A DNA stretch of 64,000 nt from the NCBI GenBank assembly GCA_039519185.1, contig CM076847.1, forward strand, positions 55,497,708 through 55,561,707. Direction: 5' to 3'. This document shows positions 41,571-52,800 of this stretch, piece after piece. Within the stretch, counting starts at the first letter, position 1. Every line of letters starts with the position of its first letter. The translations under genes and the position numbers were made by a program. Origin of the DNA: Astragalus membranaceus (Eukaryota; Streptophyta; Magnoliopsida; Fabales; Fabaceae). The notes beneath the pieces were generated by a model. That model saw only the letters and a program-made list of their open reading frames with translations, did no database searches and was not told the origin of the DNA.

Positions 41571-44500
41571 ATGGCCAGACGAGACGACGCTGCTCTTGCT
41601 GCTGCATTGCAAGCTATGGCTCAGGCGATGCAGGGTCAGCAGAATGCTGGGGATAATGCTGGTTTTAGGAGTCTGACAACCTTCCAGAGGGAGAATCCGC
41701 CCACCTTTAAGGGCAAATATGATCCAGATGGTGCTATGGCTTGGCTGAAGGAGATCGAGAGGATTTTCAGGGTGATGAACTGTACTGTTGAGCAGAAGGT
41801 CCGCTTTGGTACCCACATGTTAGCCGAGGAGGCCGACGACTGGTGGTTGGCTACTAGGCAGAGGTTAGAGGCTGTGCAGGAAGAGATTACTTGGGAGGTA
41901 TTCAGCAGGGAATTTCTGTGGAAGTATTTTCCTGAAGACGTCCGCGGGAAGAAAGAGATAGAGTTTTTGGAGCTGAAGCAGGGTGGTATGTCTGTGACTG
42001 CTTATGCGGCAAAATTTGTGGAGCTAGCCAAATTTTATCCACATTACAGTGAGGCTACAGCTGAATTTTCTAAATGCATCAAATTTGAGAATGGGTTAAG
42101 GCCTGATATTAAGCAGGCCATTGGTTATCAGAAGATTCGTGTGTTCGCAGATCTGGTTGACAGTTGCAGGATCTTCGAGGAGGACAGTACTGCTCGCTAC
42201 AAAGCTACTTCTGAGAAAAGGGGCAAGTTTCAGAGTCGAAGCAAGCCGTATGAGGTTCCTGCGGGTAAGGGTTATCAGAGAGCTGCTGGAGGTAAGGGTT
42301 CTGGTGGGGGAGATGCCCCTGCTAGCATCGTCTGTTATAAGTGTGGCAAGCCTGGCCACAAGAGTACTACATGCAGGTCGGATGACAGAAATTGCTACCG
42401 TTGTGGTAAAAAGGGTCATATGGCAGCTGAGTGTAAAGTCAAGGATGTGGTGTGTTTCAACTGTGGTGAGTCTGGGCATATCAGTACCAAGTGTACAAAG
42501 CCGAAAAAGGAAAGGTCTACTGGGAAGGTATTTGCATTGGCGGGAGAGGAGCCTGATGATGATGATGGTCTGATTAGAGGTACGTGTTTTATTAATGGTA
42601 CTTCTCTGAAATCTCTTATTGATACTGGTGCTACCCATTGTTTTATATCTGTTGATTGCTGTAAACGATTGGGTCTTGTTTTATCTGCTATGTGTGGGGA
42701 TATGGTTGTCGATACTCCTGCGAAGGGGTCGGTGATTACGTCCCAGGTGTGTTCTCAGTGTCCCGTGTCGATCTTCGGCAGGGACTTTATTGTGAATTTT
42801 GTATGTTTGCCATTGAGAGGTCTGGATGTAATCTTAGGCATGGACTGGTTAGAGAATAATCACGTCCATATCAACTGTCGTAGCAAGTCGGTTAGTTTCG
42901 GTGAAGAAAGTTCGGTTTTGGTGTCTGCTGATCAGTTGAAGAAATTGAAGAAAGAAGGAGTTCAGTTATTTGCGTTGATGGCTTCGTTGTTTGCTGAGAG
43001 TCAGGCTGTTATTGAAGAACTGAAGGTAGTACGTGAATTTCCTGAGGTTTTTCCTGATGAGATTCCGGGTGTGCCACCGGAGAGAGAAGTTGAATTTTCG
43101 ATTGATCTTGTACCTGGTACGAGGCCTGTGTCTATGGCTCCGTACAGAATGTCGGCGTCGGAACTGTCTGAGTTGAAGACGCAACTTGAAGAATTGCTTG
43201 AGAAGGAGTTTGTAAGACCGAGTGTATCACCGTGGGGAGCTCCGGTATTGTTAGTGAAAAAGAAAGATGGGAGCATGAGGTTATGTGTGGACTATCGTCA
43301 GTTGAATAAGGTAACTATCAAGAATAAGTATCCGCTTCCGAGAATCGACGATCTGATGGATCAGTTAGTGGGTGCTCGTGTTTTCAGCAAAATCGATTTG
43401 AGGTCCGGATATCATCAGATTAAAGTAAAGGATGAGGATGTTCAGAAGACAGCATTCAGGACAAGGTATGGGCATTATGAGTATTCTGTGATGCCGTTCG
43501 GTGTGACCAATGCTCCTGGTGTATTTATGGAATATATGAACCGTATTTTCCATAATTACCTAGATCGGTTTGTGGTAATCTTCATAGATGATATTCTAGT
43601 TTATTCTAAGTCAGATGAAGAGCATGCTGAGCACCTGAAGTCAGTGTTGGAAGTTTTAAAAGAGAAAAAGTTGTACGCTAAGTTATCGAAGTGTGAGTTC
43701 TGGCTGAAAGAGGTGAGTTTCCTTGGGCACGTGATTTCTGGAAATGGTATTGCGGTTGATCCGGCAAAAGTAGAAGCAGTGTTGGAGTGGGAGTCTCCGA
43801 AGTCCGTAACTGAGATTCGAAGCTTTTTGGGTTTGGCTGGGTACTACAGGAGGTTCATCGAGGGTTTTTCCAAGTTGGCCCTTCCATTGACTCAGTTGAC
43901 TTGCAAGGGTAAAGTTTTTGTTTGGGATGCTCGGTGCGAGGAAAGTTTTATGGAACTGAAAAAGAGATTGACGACGTCGCCTGTTTTGACGTTGCCTAAT
44001 CCAGAGGAACCGTTCGTTGTGTATTGTGACGCTTCGAAGATGGGTCTCGGTGGTGTGTTGATGCAGGATGGGAAGGTCGTTGCGTATGCGTCGAGGCAAT
44101 TGCGGATTCATGAGAAAAATTACCCTACGCATGATTTAGAGTTGGCTGCTGTGGTATTTGTGCTTAAAATTTGGAGGCACTACCTTTATGGTTCAAGGTT
44201 CGAAGTGTTCAGTGATCATAAGAGTCTAAAGTATCTGTTCGATCAGAAAGAGTTGAATATGAGACAGCGTCGGTGGTTGGAACTCCTGAAGGATTATGAC
44301 TTTGGTTTGAATTATCACCCCGGCAAAGCGAATGTCGTGGCTGATGCTTTAAGCAGAAAGTCCTTGCATATGTCGGCAATGATGGTGAAAGAATTAGAGT
44401 TAATTGAGGAATTCAGAGACTTGAGTTTGGTTTGTAAGATGACACCTCGCAGTGTCAAGCTGGGAATGCTAAAGATCGACAATGAATTCCTGGGCAGCAT

Positions 44501-45941
44501 CAGAGAGGCTCAGAAGTCAGATGTTAAGTTAGTGGATTTAATTAATGGGGTTGGTCAATCTGAGGATGAAGAATTCAAATTGGATTCCAGTGGTGTGTTG
44601 AGGTTCCGGGGTAGGATCTGTGTTCCTGACGATGAAGAGATGAGAAAGGCAATTTTAGAGGAAGGTCATCGTAGCAAGTTGAGTATCCATCCTGGAGCAA
44701 CGAAGATGTATCAAGATCTGAAAAAGATGTTTTGGTGGTATGGTATGAAGAGAGATGTGGCGCAGTTTGTGTATGCCTGTTTGACCTGTCAGAAATCTAA
44801 GGTAGAGCATCAGAAGCCTGCAGGGCTAATGCAACCGTTGGAAATTCCAGAGTGGAAATGGGATAGCATAGCAATGGATTTTGTGACGGGGTTACCGAAT
44901 ACAGCTAAGGGTCATGACGCTATTTGGGTGATCATTGATAGGTTAACGAAGTCTGCTCACTTTATTCCTATTAATATCACTTATCCGGTGTCGAGGTTGG
45001 CCGAGGTATATGTCAAGGAGATTGTGAGGCTGCACGGTGTTCCGAAGAGTATTGTGTCAGATAGGGATCCGAGGTTCACTTCCGAGTTTTGGAAGAGTTT
45101 GCAGAAAGAATTGGGTTCTAAGTTAAAAATGAGTTCGGCGTATCATCCCCAGACAGACGGTCAGTCAGAGAGGACAATTCAATCGCTAGAGGATTTGTTG
45201 AGGGCTTGTGTATTGGAACAGCGGGGTTCATGGGATTCATATCTTGCGTTGATTGAGTTTACCTATAACAACAGTCACCATTCCAGTATCGGGATGGCAC
45301 CGTTTGAAGCATTGTATGGTCGAAAGTGTAGGACGCCATTATGTTGGTATGATTCGGGAGAGAGTGTAGTTTTGGGACCGGAGATTGTCCGGGAGACTAC
45401 GGAGAAGATCAAGATGATCCGTGAGAAGATGAAGGCTTCGCAGAGTCGTCAGAAGAGTTATCATGACAAGCGGAGGAAGGATTTAGAGTTTCAGGAGGGT
45501 GAGCATGTGTTCTTGAGGGTTTCTCCTATTACCGGTGTTGGTCGGGCGTTGAAATCGAAGAAGCTCACTCCTCGATTCGTTGGTCCTTATCAGATATCCG
45601 AGAGAATTGGAAATGTGGGTTATAGAGTGGCTTTACCGCCAAATCTTTCGAACTTGCACGACGTGTTTCACGTGTCGCAACTTCGGAAGTATGTTTCGGA
45701 TCCATCTCATGTGATCCAAGTGGACGATGTAGAGGTGCGGGATAATCTCACTGTGGAGACGATGCCCGTAAGGATTGAGGATCGTGAAGTGAAGGCGCTT
45801 AGAGGCAAAGAGATTGCATTAGTGAAAGTGGTCTGGCTAGGAGCTGCCGGCGAGAGTATGACTTGGGAGCTAGAGAGCAAGATGCGCGAGTCCTACCCAG
45901 AGTTGTTTGATCAGGTAAATTTCGAGGACGAAATATTCTAA
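41571..45941 (+). CDS. Gag-pol polyprotein of element D, complete
   Basis: 1456 codons with no stop, starting MARRDDAALAAALQ, 95 bases past the primer binding site. Domains: gag core about 55-215; zinc knuckles at 255, 275 and 295 (CYKCGKPGHKSTTC, CYRCGKKGHMAAEC, CFNCGESGHISTKC); protease with DTGATHCFIS (D351); reverse transcriptase about 530-740 with FIDDILVY (D673, D674); RNase H from about 815 with D820 in YCDASKMGLGG; integrase zinc finger H1033, H1040, C1070, C1073; core D1103, D1164, E1200 (35-residue spacing); FHVSQLRKYV near 1366; chromodomain-like end about 1395-1447. Gag and pol share one frame. The protein would build particles, copy the RNA and insert the cDNA, perhaps into heterochromatin. 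Every catalytic residue I checked is present. It could serve as a source of proteins for defective relatives. Confidence 0.95.
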   Translation: MARRDDAALAAALQAMAQAMQGQQNAGDNAGFRSLTTFQRENPPTFKGKYDPDGAMAWLKEIERIFRVMNCTVEQKVRFGTHMLAEEADDWWLATRQRLEAVQEEITWEVFSREFLWKYFPEDVRGKKEIEFLELKQGGMSVTAYAAKFVELAKFYPHYSEATAEFSKCIKFENGLRPDIKQAIGYQKIRVFADLVDSCRIFEEDSTARYKATSEKRGKFQSRSKPYEVPAGKGYQRAAGGKGSGGGDAPASIVCYKCGKPGHKSTTCRSDDRNCYRCGKKGHMAAECKVKDVVCFNCGESGHISTKCTKPKKERSTGKVFALAGEEPDDDDGLIRGTCFINGTSLKSLIDTGATHCFISVDCCKRLGLVLSAMCGDMVVDTPAKGSVITSQVCSQCPVSIFGRDFIVNFVCLPLRGLDVILGMDWLENNHVHINCRSKSVSFGEESSVLVSADQLKKLKKEGVQLFALMASLFAESQAVIEELKVVREFPEVFPDEIPGVPPEREVEFSIDLVPGTRPVSMAPYRMSASELSELKTQLEELLEKEFVRPSVSPWGAPVLLVKKKDGSMRLCVDYRQLNKVTIKNKYPLPRIDDLMDQLVGARVFSKIDLRSGYHQIKVKDEDVQKTAFRTRYGHYEYSVMPFGVTNAPGVFMEYMNRIFHNYLDRFVVIFIDDILVYSKSDEEHAEHLKSVLEVLKEKKLYAKLSKCEFWLKEVSFLGHVISGNGIAVDPAKVEAVLEWESPKSVTEIRSFLGLAGYYRRFIEGFSKLALPLTQLTCKGKVFVWDARCEESFMELKKRLTTSPVLTLPNPEEPFVVYCDASKMGLGGVLMQDGKVVAYASRQLRIHEKNYPTHDLELAAVVFVLKIWRHYLYGSRFEVFSDHKSLKYLFDQKELNMRQRRWLELLKDYDFGLNYHPGKANVVADALSRKSLHMSAMMVKELELIEEFRDLSLVCKMTPRSVKLGMLKIDNEFLGSIREAQKSDVKLVDLINGVGQSEDEEFKLDSSGVLRFRGRICVPDDEEMRKAILEEGHRSKLSIHPGATKMYQDLKKMFWWYGMKRDVAQFVYACLTCQKSKVEHQKPAGLMQPLEIPEWKWDSIAMDFVTGLPNTAKGHDAIWVIIDRLTKSAHFIPINITYPVSRLAEVYVKEIVRLHGVPKSIVSDRDPRFTSEFWKSLQKELGSKLKMSSAYHPQTDGQSERTIQSLEDLLRACVLEQRGSWDSYLALIEFTYNNSHHSSIGMAPFEALYGRKCRTPLCWYDSGESVVLGPEIVRETTEKIKMIREKMKASQSRQKSYHDKRRKDLEFQEGEHVFLRVSPITGVGRALKSKKLTPRFVGPYQISERIGNVGYRVALPPNLSNLHDVFHVSQLRKYVSDPSHVIQVDDVEVRDNLTVETMPVRIEDREVKALRGKEIALVKVVWLGAAGESMTWELESKMRESYPELFDQVNFEDEIF

Positions 45942-45953
45942 GTGGGGGAGAGT
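45941..45953 (+). other. Polypurine tract of element D
   Basis: AAGTGGGGGAGAG directly before the 3' LTR, overlapping the last base of the gag-pol stop codon. Confidence 0.85.
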
Positions 45954-48594
45954 TGTAACACCCTAAAATTATTTAATTAATTTAATTAATTAAGTAATTG
46001 GGGATTTTATTTGAAATTATTTGATATAATGTGATTAATTAGAATTTTATTTATTTGGTGGTATTAGGAGGGAGTGGAGGCGCCACTTGCATGACTTGGG
46101 CTTAAGTGGAAAGCCCAAGCCCATGATCCACAATGTAGGCGAAGTGGTTAGCTAGTTGGGGGGCTAGGTTTTTGGTGGCCATTCGCGAAAACAAGAGAGA
46201 AAACGCAAGAAAGAAAGAAGAATAGCGTGAGATAGAGAGAGAGCAAGGAAGGGCGCCGTAAGGAGAGAAGAGGAAGAGGAGAGAAGTCGCAACCAAGGAA
46301 GAGCGAGAACGTGATCTTGTTGCTGTGGTCCTGTACGTGACTATCTCCGGAGCCTCCGTTCTTCAATTTCGAGGTTAGGGGAGCTCTATCACTCTATTTA
46401 ATAGTTCCTATGATGAGTCCTAGATCTAGGGTTAGAATAGAGTTCTTGATGCATTGTTGATGTTGGATTTTATATATAGATGTATGCGAATTGATGTATG
46501 CATGATTCTTGATGTTCTTGATGCTTTGTTGGTATTTGGCCATTATATGTATGCGTGTATGCGAAGTGGGATTAATCATGAGACTGAAATTCTTGATGTG
46601 TATGCGTTTGTGTTGGTAAATTGTGACATTCGAATTGAGCATGAAACTGAAATTGTGTTGGATGTTGCTTGTGTTGTTCGCAAAATTGGGTGGATGGTGT
46701 ATAGGCGCCTAGGGCGCCAAGGGGATAGGGAAGATAATGCCAATTGAATTTTTGAGAAATTGATTGAAATATGTGTATGTTTAGTTGCTGGGAAAATGTT
46801 GAGGTTTTATGATTTAGAATTGTTAAGAAAACAATTTTCAGTATTAAAAAGCGTTTTGGGAAAATTTTGGATGTTGCTGCTGGTTTCTGGGCGCTGGGCG
46901 CCTATGCTGGGCGCTGGGCGCCTGTTCTGTGTTGTTGTTGCGCGTGGGGGCGCGCCTGGGCGCTAGGCGCCCGTGTCTGTGTGTGTTGCGCGCTGTGCGC
47001 GCCTGGGCGCTGGCGCCCGTGTTGTGTCTGTGTGTGCGTGTGCGCGCCTGGGCGCTGAGCGCCTATGGCGCTGTGCTGTGCGTGCGTTGCTGCGCCTGGG
47101 CGCTAGGCGCCCGTGTCATGTGTTGTTTGTTGCGCTGTGTGGCGCGCTGTTGCTCCTGGGCGCTGGGCGCCTGTGCACTTGTTGCCTGGTTGCCTGGGCG
47201 CCTAAGGCGCCTGTTCCCTGGATGTTGCCTAATTTTTCCAAAATTGTTTTTATCATAACTTTTGACTTAGACGTCCGTTTTGAACGATTCGAAAAGTGTC
47301 ATGAAGCTTTTTACGTTGTCTATTTGTGGGTTCAATTTTTAAAATGAAAAAGTGTTAATTTCTGACTGTTTGTGGGCGCCCAAGTGGCTGTCCCCGGTGG
47401 TCGTCCCAGTGACATTGGAAAAATGACGTGGAACTCTTTAAAAATCCCTTTTGGTGTATAAACAACAGTTTTAAACACGGTAGTGTCAAAATGACTGTTT
47501 TGCCCCTAGTGGCCAAAGTTAATGATAATGATGTGTAAATGACGAGGATGCCCTTGGTGGCTAGTCAAATGACTGTTTTGCCCCTAGTGGCCAAAGTTAA
47601 TGATAATGATGTGTAAATGACGAGGATGCCCTTGGTGGTTAGTCAAATGACGTTTTTGCCCTCAGTGGCTAATGTTTGAGTTAAGTGATGATTATGTGTA
47701 AGTGACAATTAGGGCCTGAGTGGCTAAGTGAGGTTAAGGTCTAAGTGGCCTAGTGATGTTGTGTGATGATTATGAATTTGACAGGTGCTGTGCTCCGTGC
47801 GAGCAAACAGGTAAGTGATGGGTCACATTGTTGACTGTGATCTGAGTAATTGTGTGATTTTGTGAAGTGAGTGGTGCATGTCATAGAGTCTCATGCCCAT
47901 ATGCATAAAACCCAGTGATGTTTTGAGGCCTGAGTGGCTAAGTGATGATGAGGCCTGAGTGGCTAAGCGACGTTTTGTGAAAAGGTACCTTCATGCATAT
48001 ACCCGCGAGTGGGTTGCATTTCATAAATCTACATGACATGAGATGAGTTTGTACATGATGTGAATGATGACTGTGATGTGGATGTTTTGTGTATTGGATG
48101 CTGATTATTCTAGTGCGTAGCCTATGATTAGTGCTTATCATGTTTTCTATTATATAGACTGAAATGATGCTCACCCTTTCCTGTTTGAATGTTGCCCTCG
48201 TGTTGGTAACGTGCAGGTGATTCCCAGTGAAGGTATTAGCTTCACTTTTCGAGTCGAGTCGTCATGCTCTGATACGTAGCACTCAGGGGGGATAATGAAC
48301 TCGGCCTTTATTAATGAATTTTGATTATTTTGTCCATGTGGACTATTTGGTTATGTTTTACAAATTTCCGCTGCATAGTTGTTTGTGTTATGAGAAGTTT
48401 TATAAGTGACGTTAACCATGAGGCTTGAGTTTTTGATATTGTGATGTGCTACGTGGACGTATTAATTTGAGTTAAACTGTTTTTAAAGTTGGATAAGCGA
48501 CGTTTGATTTGAGTACGTGTAACATTTCCTATGAACGAGATTTTTCAAACTCTGATTTTTATAAACAAAGTGACGGGTAGAAAGGGGTGTTACA
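45954..48594 (+). mobile_element. Element D 3' LTR
   Basis: 2641 bp, offset exactly 7135 from the 5' LTR. Substitutions seen: near 46013, 46186, 46867, 47199 and 48376. Hairpin copy at 48191-48210. Confidence 0.95.
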
Positions 48595-48599
48595 GTTAT

Positions 48600-50478
48600 G
48601 TGTTATTTGCTTAATTGATTAAGTGTTTGAGATTGGGAGTCTTTTCGAAAAAGGGAAGTGAGAGAGGGCAAAATAGACTTTTGTACACACACCACACTTT
48701 TTTTTTTTGTTTCAGCTGACCTAGAAGAGAGGGCACACACTTACTCTCACTCACTTTTTATAAATTAAGCAAAACATTCTCAAAGTGAGAGCATTGAGAG
48801 AGAGTTTCGAATTGAGAGAGGGAGGAAAGAAAGAAAAGCTTCAAACCCTCACTTGAAGAATCTCAGCTGAAGAACTCTTCTTCATCACTCCTTTTGTTTC
48901 CACTTCATCACCATTGAAATGTTAGAGCATATCCACAGCTGCTCCACCATCCTTCCTACCCCATTCCTTCCATAAATTTGAAAAACACTTGAGAAAGAAC
49001 GGGGCTGAATCTGGGTTTTATGGCTTGCATGTGCAACTAGAGGCTTGATAATAGTGGGTTTCGAGCTACATTGTTGATTGGAACACTCAATTAGAGAGTT
49101 CAAAGGTTGGGGTCGAAATTGAAGCTCTTGAAACTTGTGGTGCTTAGGATTCTCATCTTCTTGCTTTAAAGTTAAATTTCAGCTTTGAGTTGAGTTCTTT
49201 GCCTAATTTGTTGTTTATTGTTGATTTTGGTCTATGCATGTTGATTGCTTTGAGCTCCTCGAAATGTATTTGTGTGTTGAACTTCGAATATGTTTTTCAC
49301 TTACTTGAGCCGAAAACCGTGTTGACTGTAAGATGGCATGATATGTGTGTGATTATATTTTTGTTGGAATGTTTCATTTCTTTAAATTGGTTGATGGATT
49401 GTTTTCGACATGATTGATGATGGTTTATGGCTCTGTGTTTAACTTAATTTGAATTCTGGAAAGATTGGGAAAGATACCGTATCGAACAGAGAAACAAATT
49501 CGGCGTGAAAAGTGAAATTTTTTAATGCTGAAAAAGGGGAACGACCCGTGCGCCCAAGAGCACGACCCGTGCGCCCCCTTCTGTCGCCATTTTTCAAAAA
49601 CGCATTTCCGCTTTCCTTTCGATTTGAGTTCCTTCCCAATCCCTTCCCTAATTTAACCTAAGTTATCCTAACCCTAATGTGACTGAATTGAAGTATAATT
49701 GATGGAATTTATTGAGGTTATGATTGTGCGAAGATTGATGGAATGAACGGTATTGTTTTATGAAACGAACGTTTTATTATTGAAAGAACGAACGAGTGAG
49801 AACATAACTGATGAAATTAATAAAAAATATCACGGGGACGACGATCCTATATTCATTGTAGCACACCTAGTGGAGGGGAGTCGTGATCCCGAAGCTAGGG
49901 CTCTGACATTATTCGGTATAGCTATACGCACTGGGGTTTTCGTTGAAATTGAGTGATTTGTTTTTTCGGATTGTGTTAAGTCATGGACACTATAAACAGT
50001 CAAGGAAAACACCGAGAAAAGAAATGTGAGGGGTTACGAAAGAACTCACTAAGATTCGTAATCTCACCATTTATTGTTGACTATTTTTCAGATTTACTGA
50101 TATTGATTGTGGAATTCATAGGCCAGGCCAAGGGTTCCGAGTTGAGGATCACAGTTTCATGGAAGATTAGCATGAGGATGCTAATGTCATGTAGTATTTT
50201 TTTTATGTATCGGTATTATACCAAGTTGCGATTGTATTAGGTTTATGCACTATTGGATTATGATTAGAAGTTATGTGATTATGGAAAGGATGATTCTAGC
50301 AAGTGTTTTTCTTTCAACGTACTAAACTTGTTTTGTTTTATAAAACCAATCATCTATAGTCGATTAAGTTTTATCGGATGTTTCAGTTTTTATTAATCCA
50401 GTCTTTCAAAAGTGCATCTCTGAAAGGCTGGAAAGTAATTTCTGGTTTTGATGACGACTCAAAAACTAAGACGTTACA
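48600..50478 (+). mobile_element. LTR X1, last segment
   Basis: Continues X1 after the D TSD copy and ends GACGTTACA at 50478. It holds a GCACGACCCGTGCGCCC word pair (49541-49577) and a degenerate form of the conserved module (GGGGACGACGATCC about 49834, CACCTAGTGGAGGGGAGTCGTGA, to about 49900). X1 totals about 2108 bp. The next five bases, caaag (50479-50483), would be the TSD of X; the partner is outside the window. Confidence 0.8.
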
Positions 50479-50827
50479 CAAAGCTCCATTAAATGAGGAT
50501 ATATTACAAGTGACAGAGCGGAGTATATTGCTCCATATGCACTCAGGAAGAAATTCCAGATGTTGAAATTTATATTCTTAAGTTACGCTTCAAACAGGGA
50601 GAGCAAAACTGCACTCGTTTTCCCTTCGCTATGGTTTTGTCCCATTGGGTTTTCCTAGCAGGGTTTTTAACGAGGCAGTTCCCATAGAAATGATATTGTA
50701 CTCTTTTTCCTTGATGGACTTCCAGAGGGTAAGTGTTATGAATAATATAATTAGTGTATACCCCCCTAAGGCTTCCACATTCTACAAAGTCCCTTTATGT
50801 TGGTGGCTTTTTATTGTGGATCATTCC
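50479..50827 (+). mobile_element. Copia element J, 3' internal tail and LTR start (fragment)
   Basis: Matches, in the opposite direction, the tail of copia K (56094-56740): GCTCCATTAAATGAGGATATATTACAAG-type text, then a GAGGCAGTTCCCAT word and ATGATATTGTACTCTTTTTCC. A polypurine-like CCAGAGGGTAAG is followed at 50734 by TGTTATGAATAATATAATTAG, a likely LTR start. X inserted on its left side; a CACTA-type end cuts it on the right at 50828. No coding capacity. Confidence 0.6.
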
Positions 50828-51075
50828 CACTAGTGCAAAATCTACTTTAAAAAACACCATTTGAAGTCGATTGTTTGGACAACCGATTCCAAATGTGGAC
50901 GCGGTGGCAATTTCACAATTCAATGGATGTTGGAGAGACTTTTTTATACATTTTGAATCGGTTGTTTAAACAACCGTTTAGAAAGGTGTATATTTGGACA
51001 TTTTGAATCTATTTTGTGAACAACCGATTAGGAAAGCATGCATTTAGAACCGGGTTTGTAAACAACCGATTAACA
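50828..51075 (+). mobile_element. CACTA-type DNA transposon end with subterminal repeats
   Basis: Starts CACTAGTGCAAAAT, typical of En/Spm (CACTA) inverted ends. Within 250 bases there are four subterminal repeats built on ATCGGTTGTTTAAACAACCG or a half of it (about 50875-50892, 50956-50977, 51005-51030, 51048-51072), palindromic as expected for transposase sites. I find no matching right end (TTTTGCACTAGTG) in the window, so it is truncated or its far end is lost. Confidence 0.6.
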
Positions 51076-51119
51076 AAGTCTCATTTTCATTAAACCCAAA
51101 AGTTTTATACTCCCTCATT

Positions 51120-51362
51120 ATGCGTTTCATCCTCTTCCACTTCTCACTTCTCACTCTTACCCTAAACCCTCTCCGCTCTGTGCCACCACCACCCACTACC
51201 ACCACTTACGCCACTGCGTCTCCGCCCTCACTCCCGGCCACCACCCTACTTTCTCCTCCTCACTTCCTCTCCCTTCACGACCCAACCCAAAATCCACAAA
51301 CCAAACCGAAAATCCCCACTCTTGCCATCGTCGTTCCTCCTCCGTTTGCTGGCCGGCTGTAA
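51120..51362 (+). other. Possible captured gene fragment, open frame of 80 codons
   Basis: An open frame starts with a hydrophobic stretch (MRFILFHFSLLTLTLNPL) and continues Pro/Thr/Ser-rich. The DNA here is much less AT-rich than its surroundings, and 51075-51450 looks like plant gene sequence. It sits just inside a CACTA-type end; such elements often carry gene pieces. I do not recognise a family and see no second exon. It could equally be non-coding. Confidence 0.2.
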
Positions 51363-51631
51363 CCCAGAAGTAACGTCATTCCTTCTCCTTCGACACAAGA
51401 GCAAAGCGTTTCAGCAGAGTAAGGCTCTATGAAAAATGGGAGGTACTTATTTTTCTACTTTTTGGTCATATTATTGTGCTTTCATACAATGTTATTGTGG
51501 CTTGCTGTTCTCTGTAAACGATTGAGACTGAGGGCTTTGAATGCGAGATCTGATGTTTGGAATTATTAATTTCCTCTTTAATTTGAAATTTTCGGGTTTG
51601 GGGTTTTTCACGAGGGCATAGGGAAAATTTT

Positions 51632-51762
51632 GGGGTAAATATTTTGTGCATAATGGTTCTGTTTATCATTTGTGGGGTAAATATTTTGTGCATAATGGTT
51701 CTGTTTATCATTTTGGGGTAAATATTTTCTCATAACCATGTAATGTTTCTGTTTATCATTTA
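51632..51762 (+). repeat. About 42-bp tandem repeat, three copies
   Basis: GGGGTAAATATTTTGTGCAT plus TAATGGTTCTGTTTATCATT begins at 51632 and 51674, with a degenerate third at 51715. Confidence 0.85.
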
Positions 51763-52690
51763 GACTAAGCTATGAGTAGAAAGCAATTTATCCTTTTGTG
51801 TGTACTTCACTGAATGAAATGAAGTTTTTTCTTTGGTGAATTGCAAAAAGACAAGTTGAGTTTAGTGGAGAGTTTCATAGCTGGTGCTGTTCAGAAAAAA
51901 TTAAAATTCAAAAATATTGGTACATACATAAATTAACTCATCCCACCTTTTTAACCACATATTGTAACTAAAAAAATGATATTTGTTTCTTCTAATAAAC
52001 TTTTTAAAACCAAATAATAAAATTATCTATTCCAAAACTAATTATTACATTTATATTATAAATCAATTTCTTGCTAAATTATTGTTTAATAATATCTTTC
52101 TACAAGATAAATAATAATCTACTTTCTACTTTCATATTCATATAAAATAGACATCACCAAATTTTGACAAGTCACCACATAAAGACAAAATGCTATAGTG
52201 CCGCAGCAGTACGCTATACAGTACGCTATAGTGCAAATTCTGACGCGCTACAGTATTTTTTTTAAAGACCAAATTTTTAAAAAAAACTGATTTTTTAAAA
52301 AAACTGATTTTTAAAAAAACTGATTTTTTTTAAAATATTTTTTTTTTAAAAAGAAATGAATTTTTATAAAAAAAAATTTATTCTCTGTTTTTAAAATTTT
52401 TTTTTTTAAAAATCGTTTGTCAATATTTTTATAAAAACAATTAGTCACTATAAATCAATTATTCACTATATTTATAATCTACTCAAACTACTAAAATTAA
52501 TAAAATAATTAGTCACTATAAATCAATTAGCCACTATCCATTGTCAAAAAAAGAATTGTAAAAAACTTTACCCCGTACCAAAAATTACAAAATAACTACT
52601 AAAACTAATCAATTTAACTACTTTTGTTAAAATCAATCAATTTAACCACTACCAAAAATTACCAAATAACTATTTTATAATTACTAAAAA
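51763..52690. other. AT-rich non-coding stretch
   Basis: No reading frame of note. It has runs of A and T (52250-52440) and a small cluster of repeats like CAGTACGCTATAGTGC (52205-52250), themselves partly palindromic. The words ACTAAAATTAATCAATTTAAC, which recur up to 53720, begin near 52480. Confidence 0.5.
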
Positions 52691-52696
52691 TGAGTA

Positions 52697-52800
52697 AAAT
52701 GCCAACGGGAGTGCCAATGGGAGTGGCAACGAGAGCGCCAATGAGAGTGGTAACGAAAGCGCCAATGGGAGAGGCAACGGGAGTGGCAACGATAGAGGAA
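52697..52800 (+). repeat. 12-bp minisatellite cluster 1
   Basis: About eight copies of a unit like GCCAACGGGAGT or GGCAACGAGAGC. The unit is four codons long, so it gives false Leu/Pro-rich open frames on the minus strand. Confidence 0.85.

Larger units (their letters stand above)
38819..48594 (+). mobile_element. Ty3/gypsy element D (chromovirus, Tekay-like), intact and young
   Basis: 9776 bp with a perfect TSD gttat (38814-38818, 48595-48599). LTRs 38819-41459 and 45954-48594 are both 2641 bp; I see five substitutions between them (about 0.2%). The primer binding site, one full-length gag-pol frame and polypurine tract are all in place. Everything an autonomous chromovirus needs seems present; whether it is transcribed cannot be seen here. 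Confidence 0.96.

Noticed and set aside
46929..47347. Cys/Arg/Ala-rich frames in the D LTRs
   Set aside because: They are created by the GGCGC/GCGCC word array, overlap in three frames, and are copied in both LTRs.
49753..50240. Frames of 60-85 codons in LTR X1
   Set aside because: They overlap the degenerate conserved module and have no recognisable motif.
51421..51450. Splice donor AG|GTACTT after ATGAAAAATGGGAG as evidence of a real gene
   Set aside because: One donor-like site with no matching exon, acceptor or homology is not enough.
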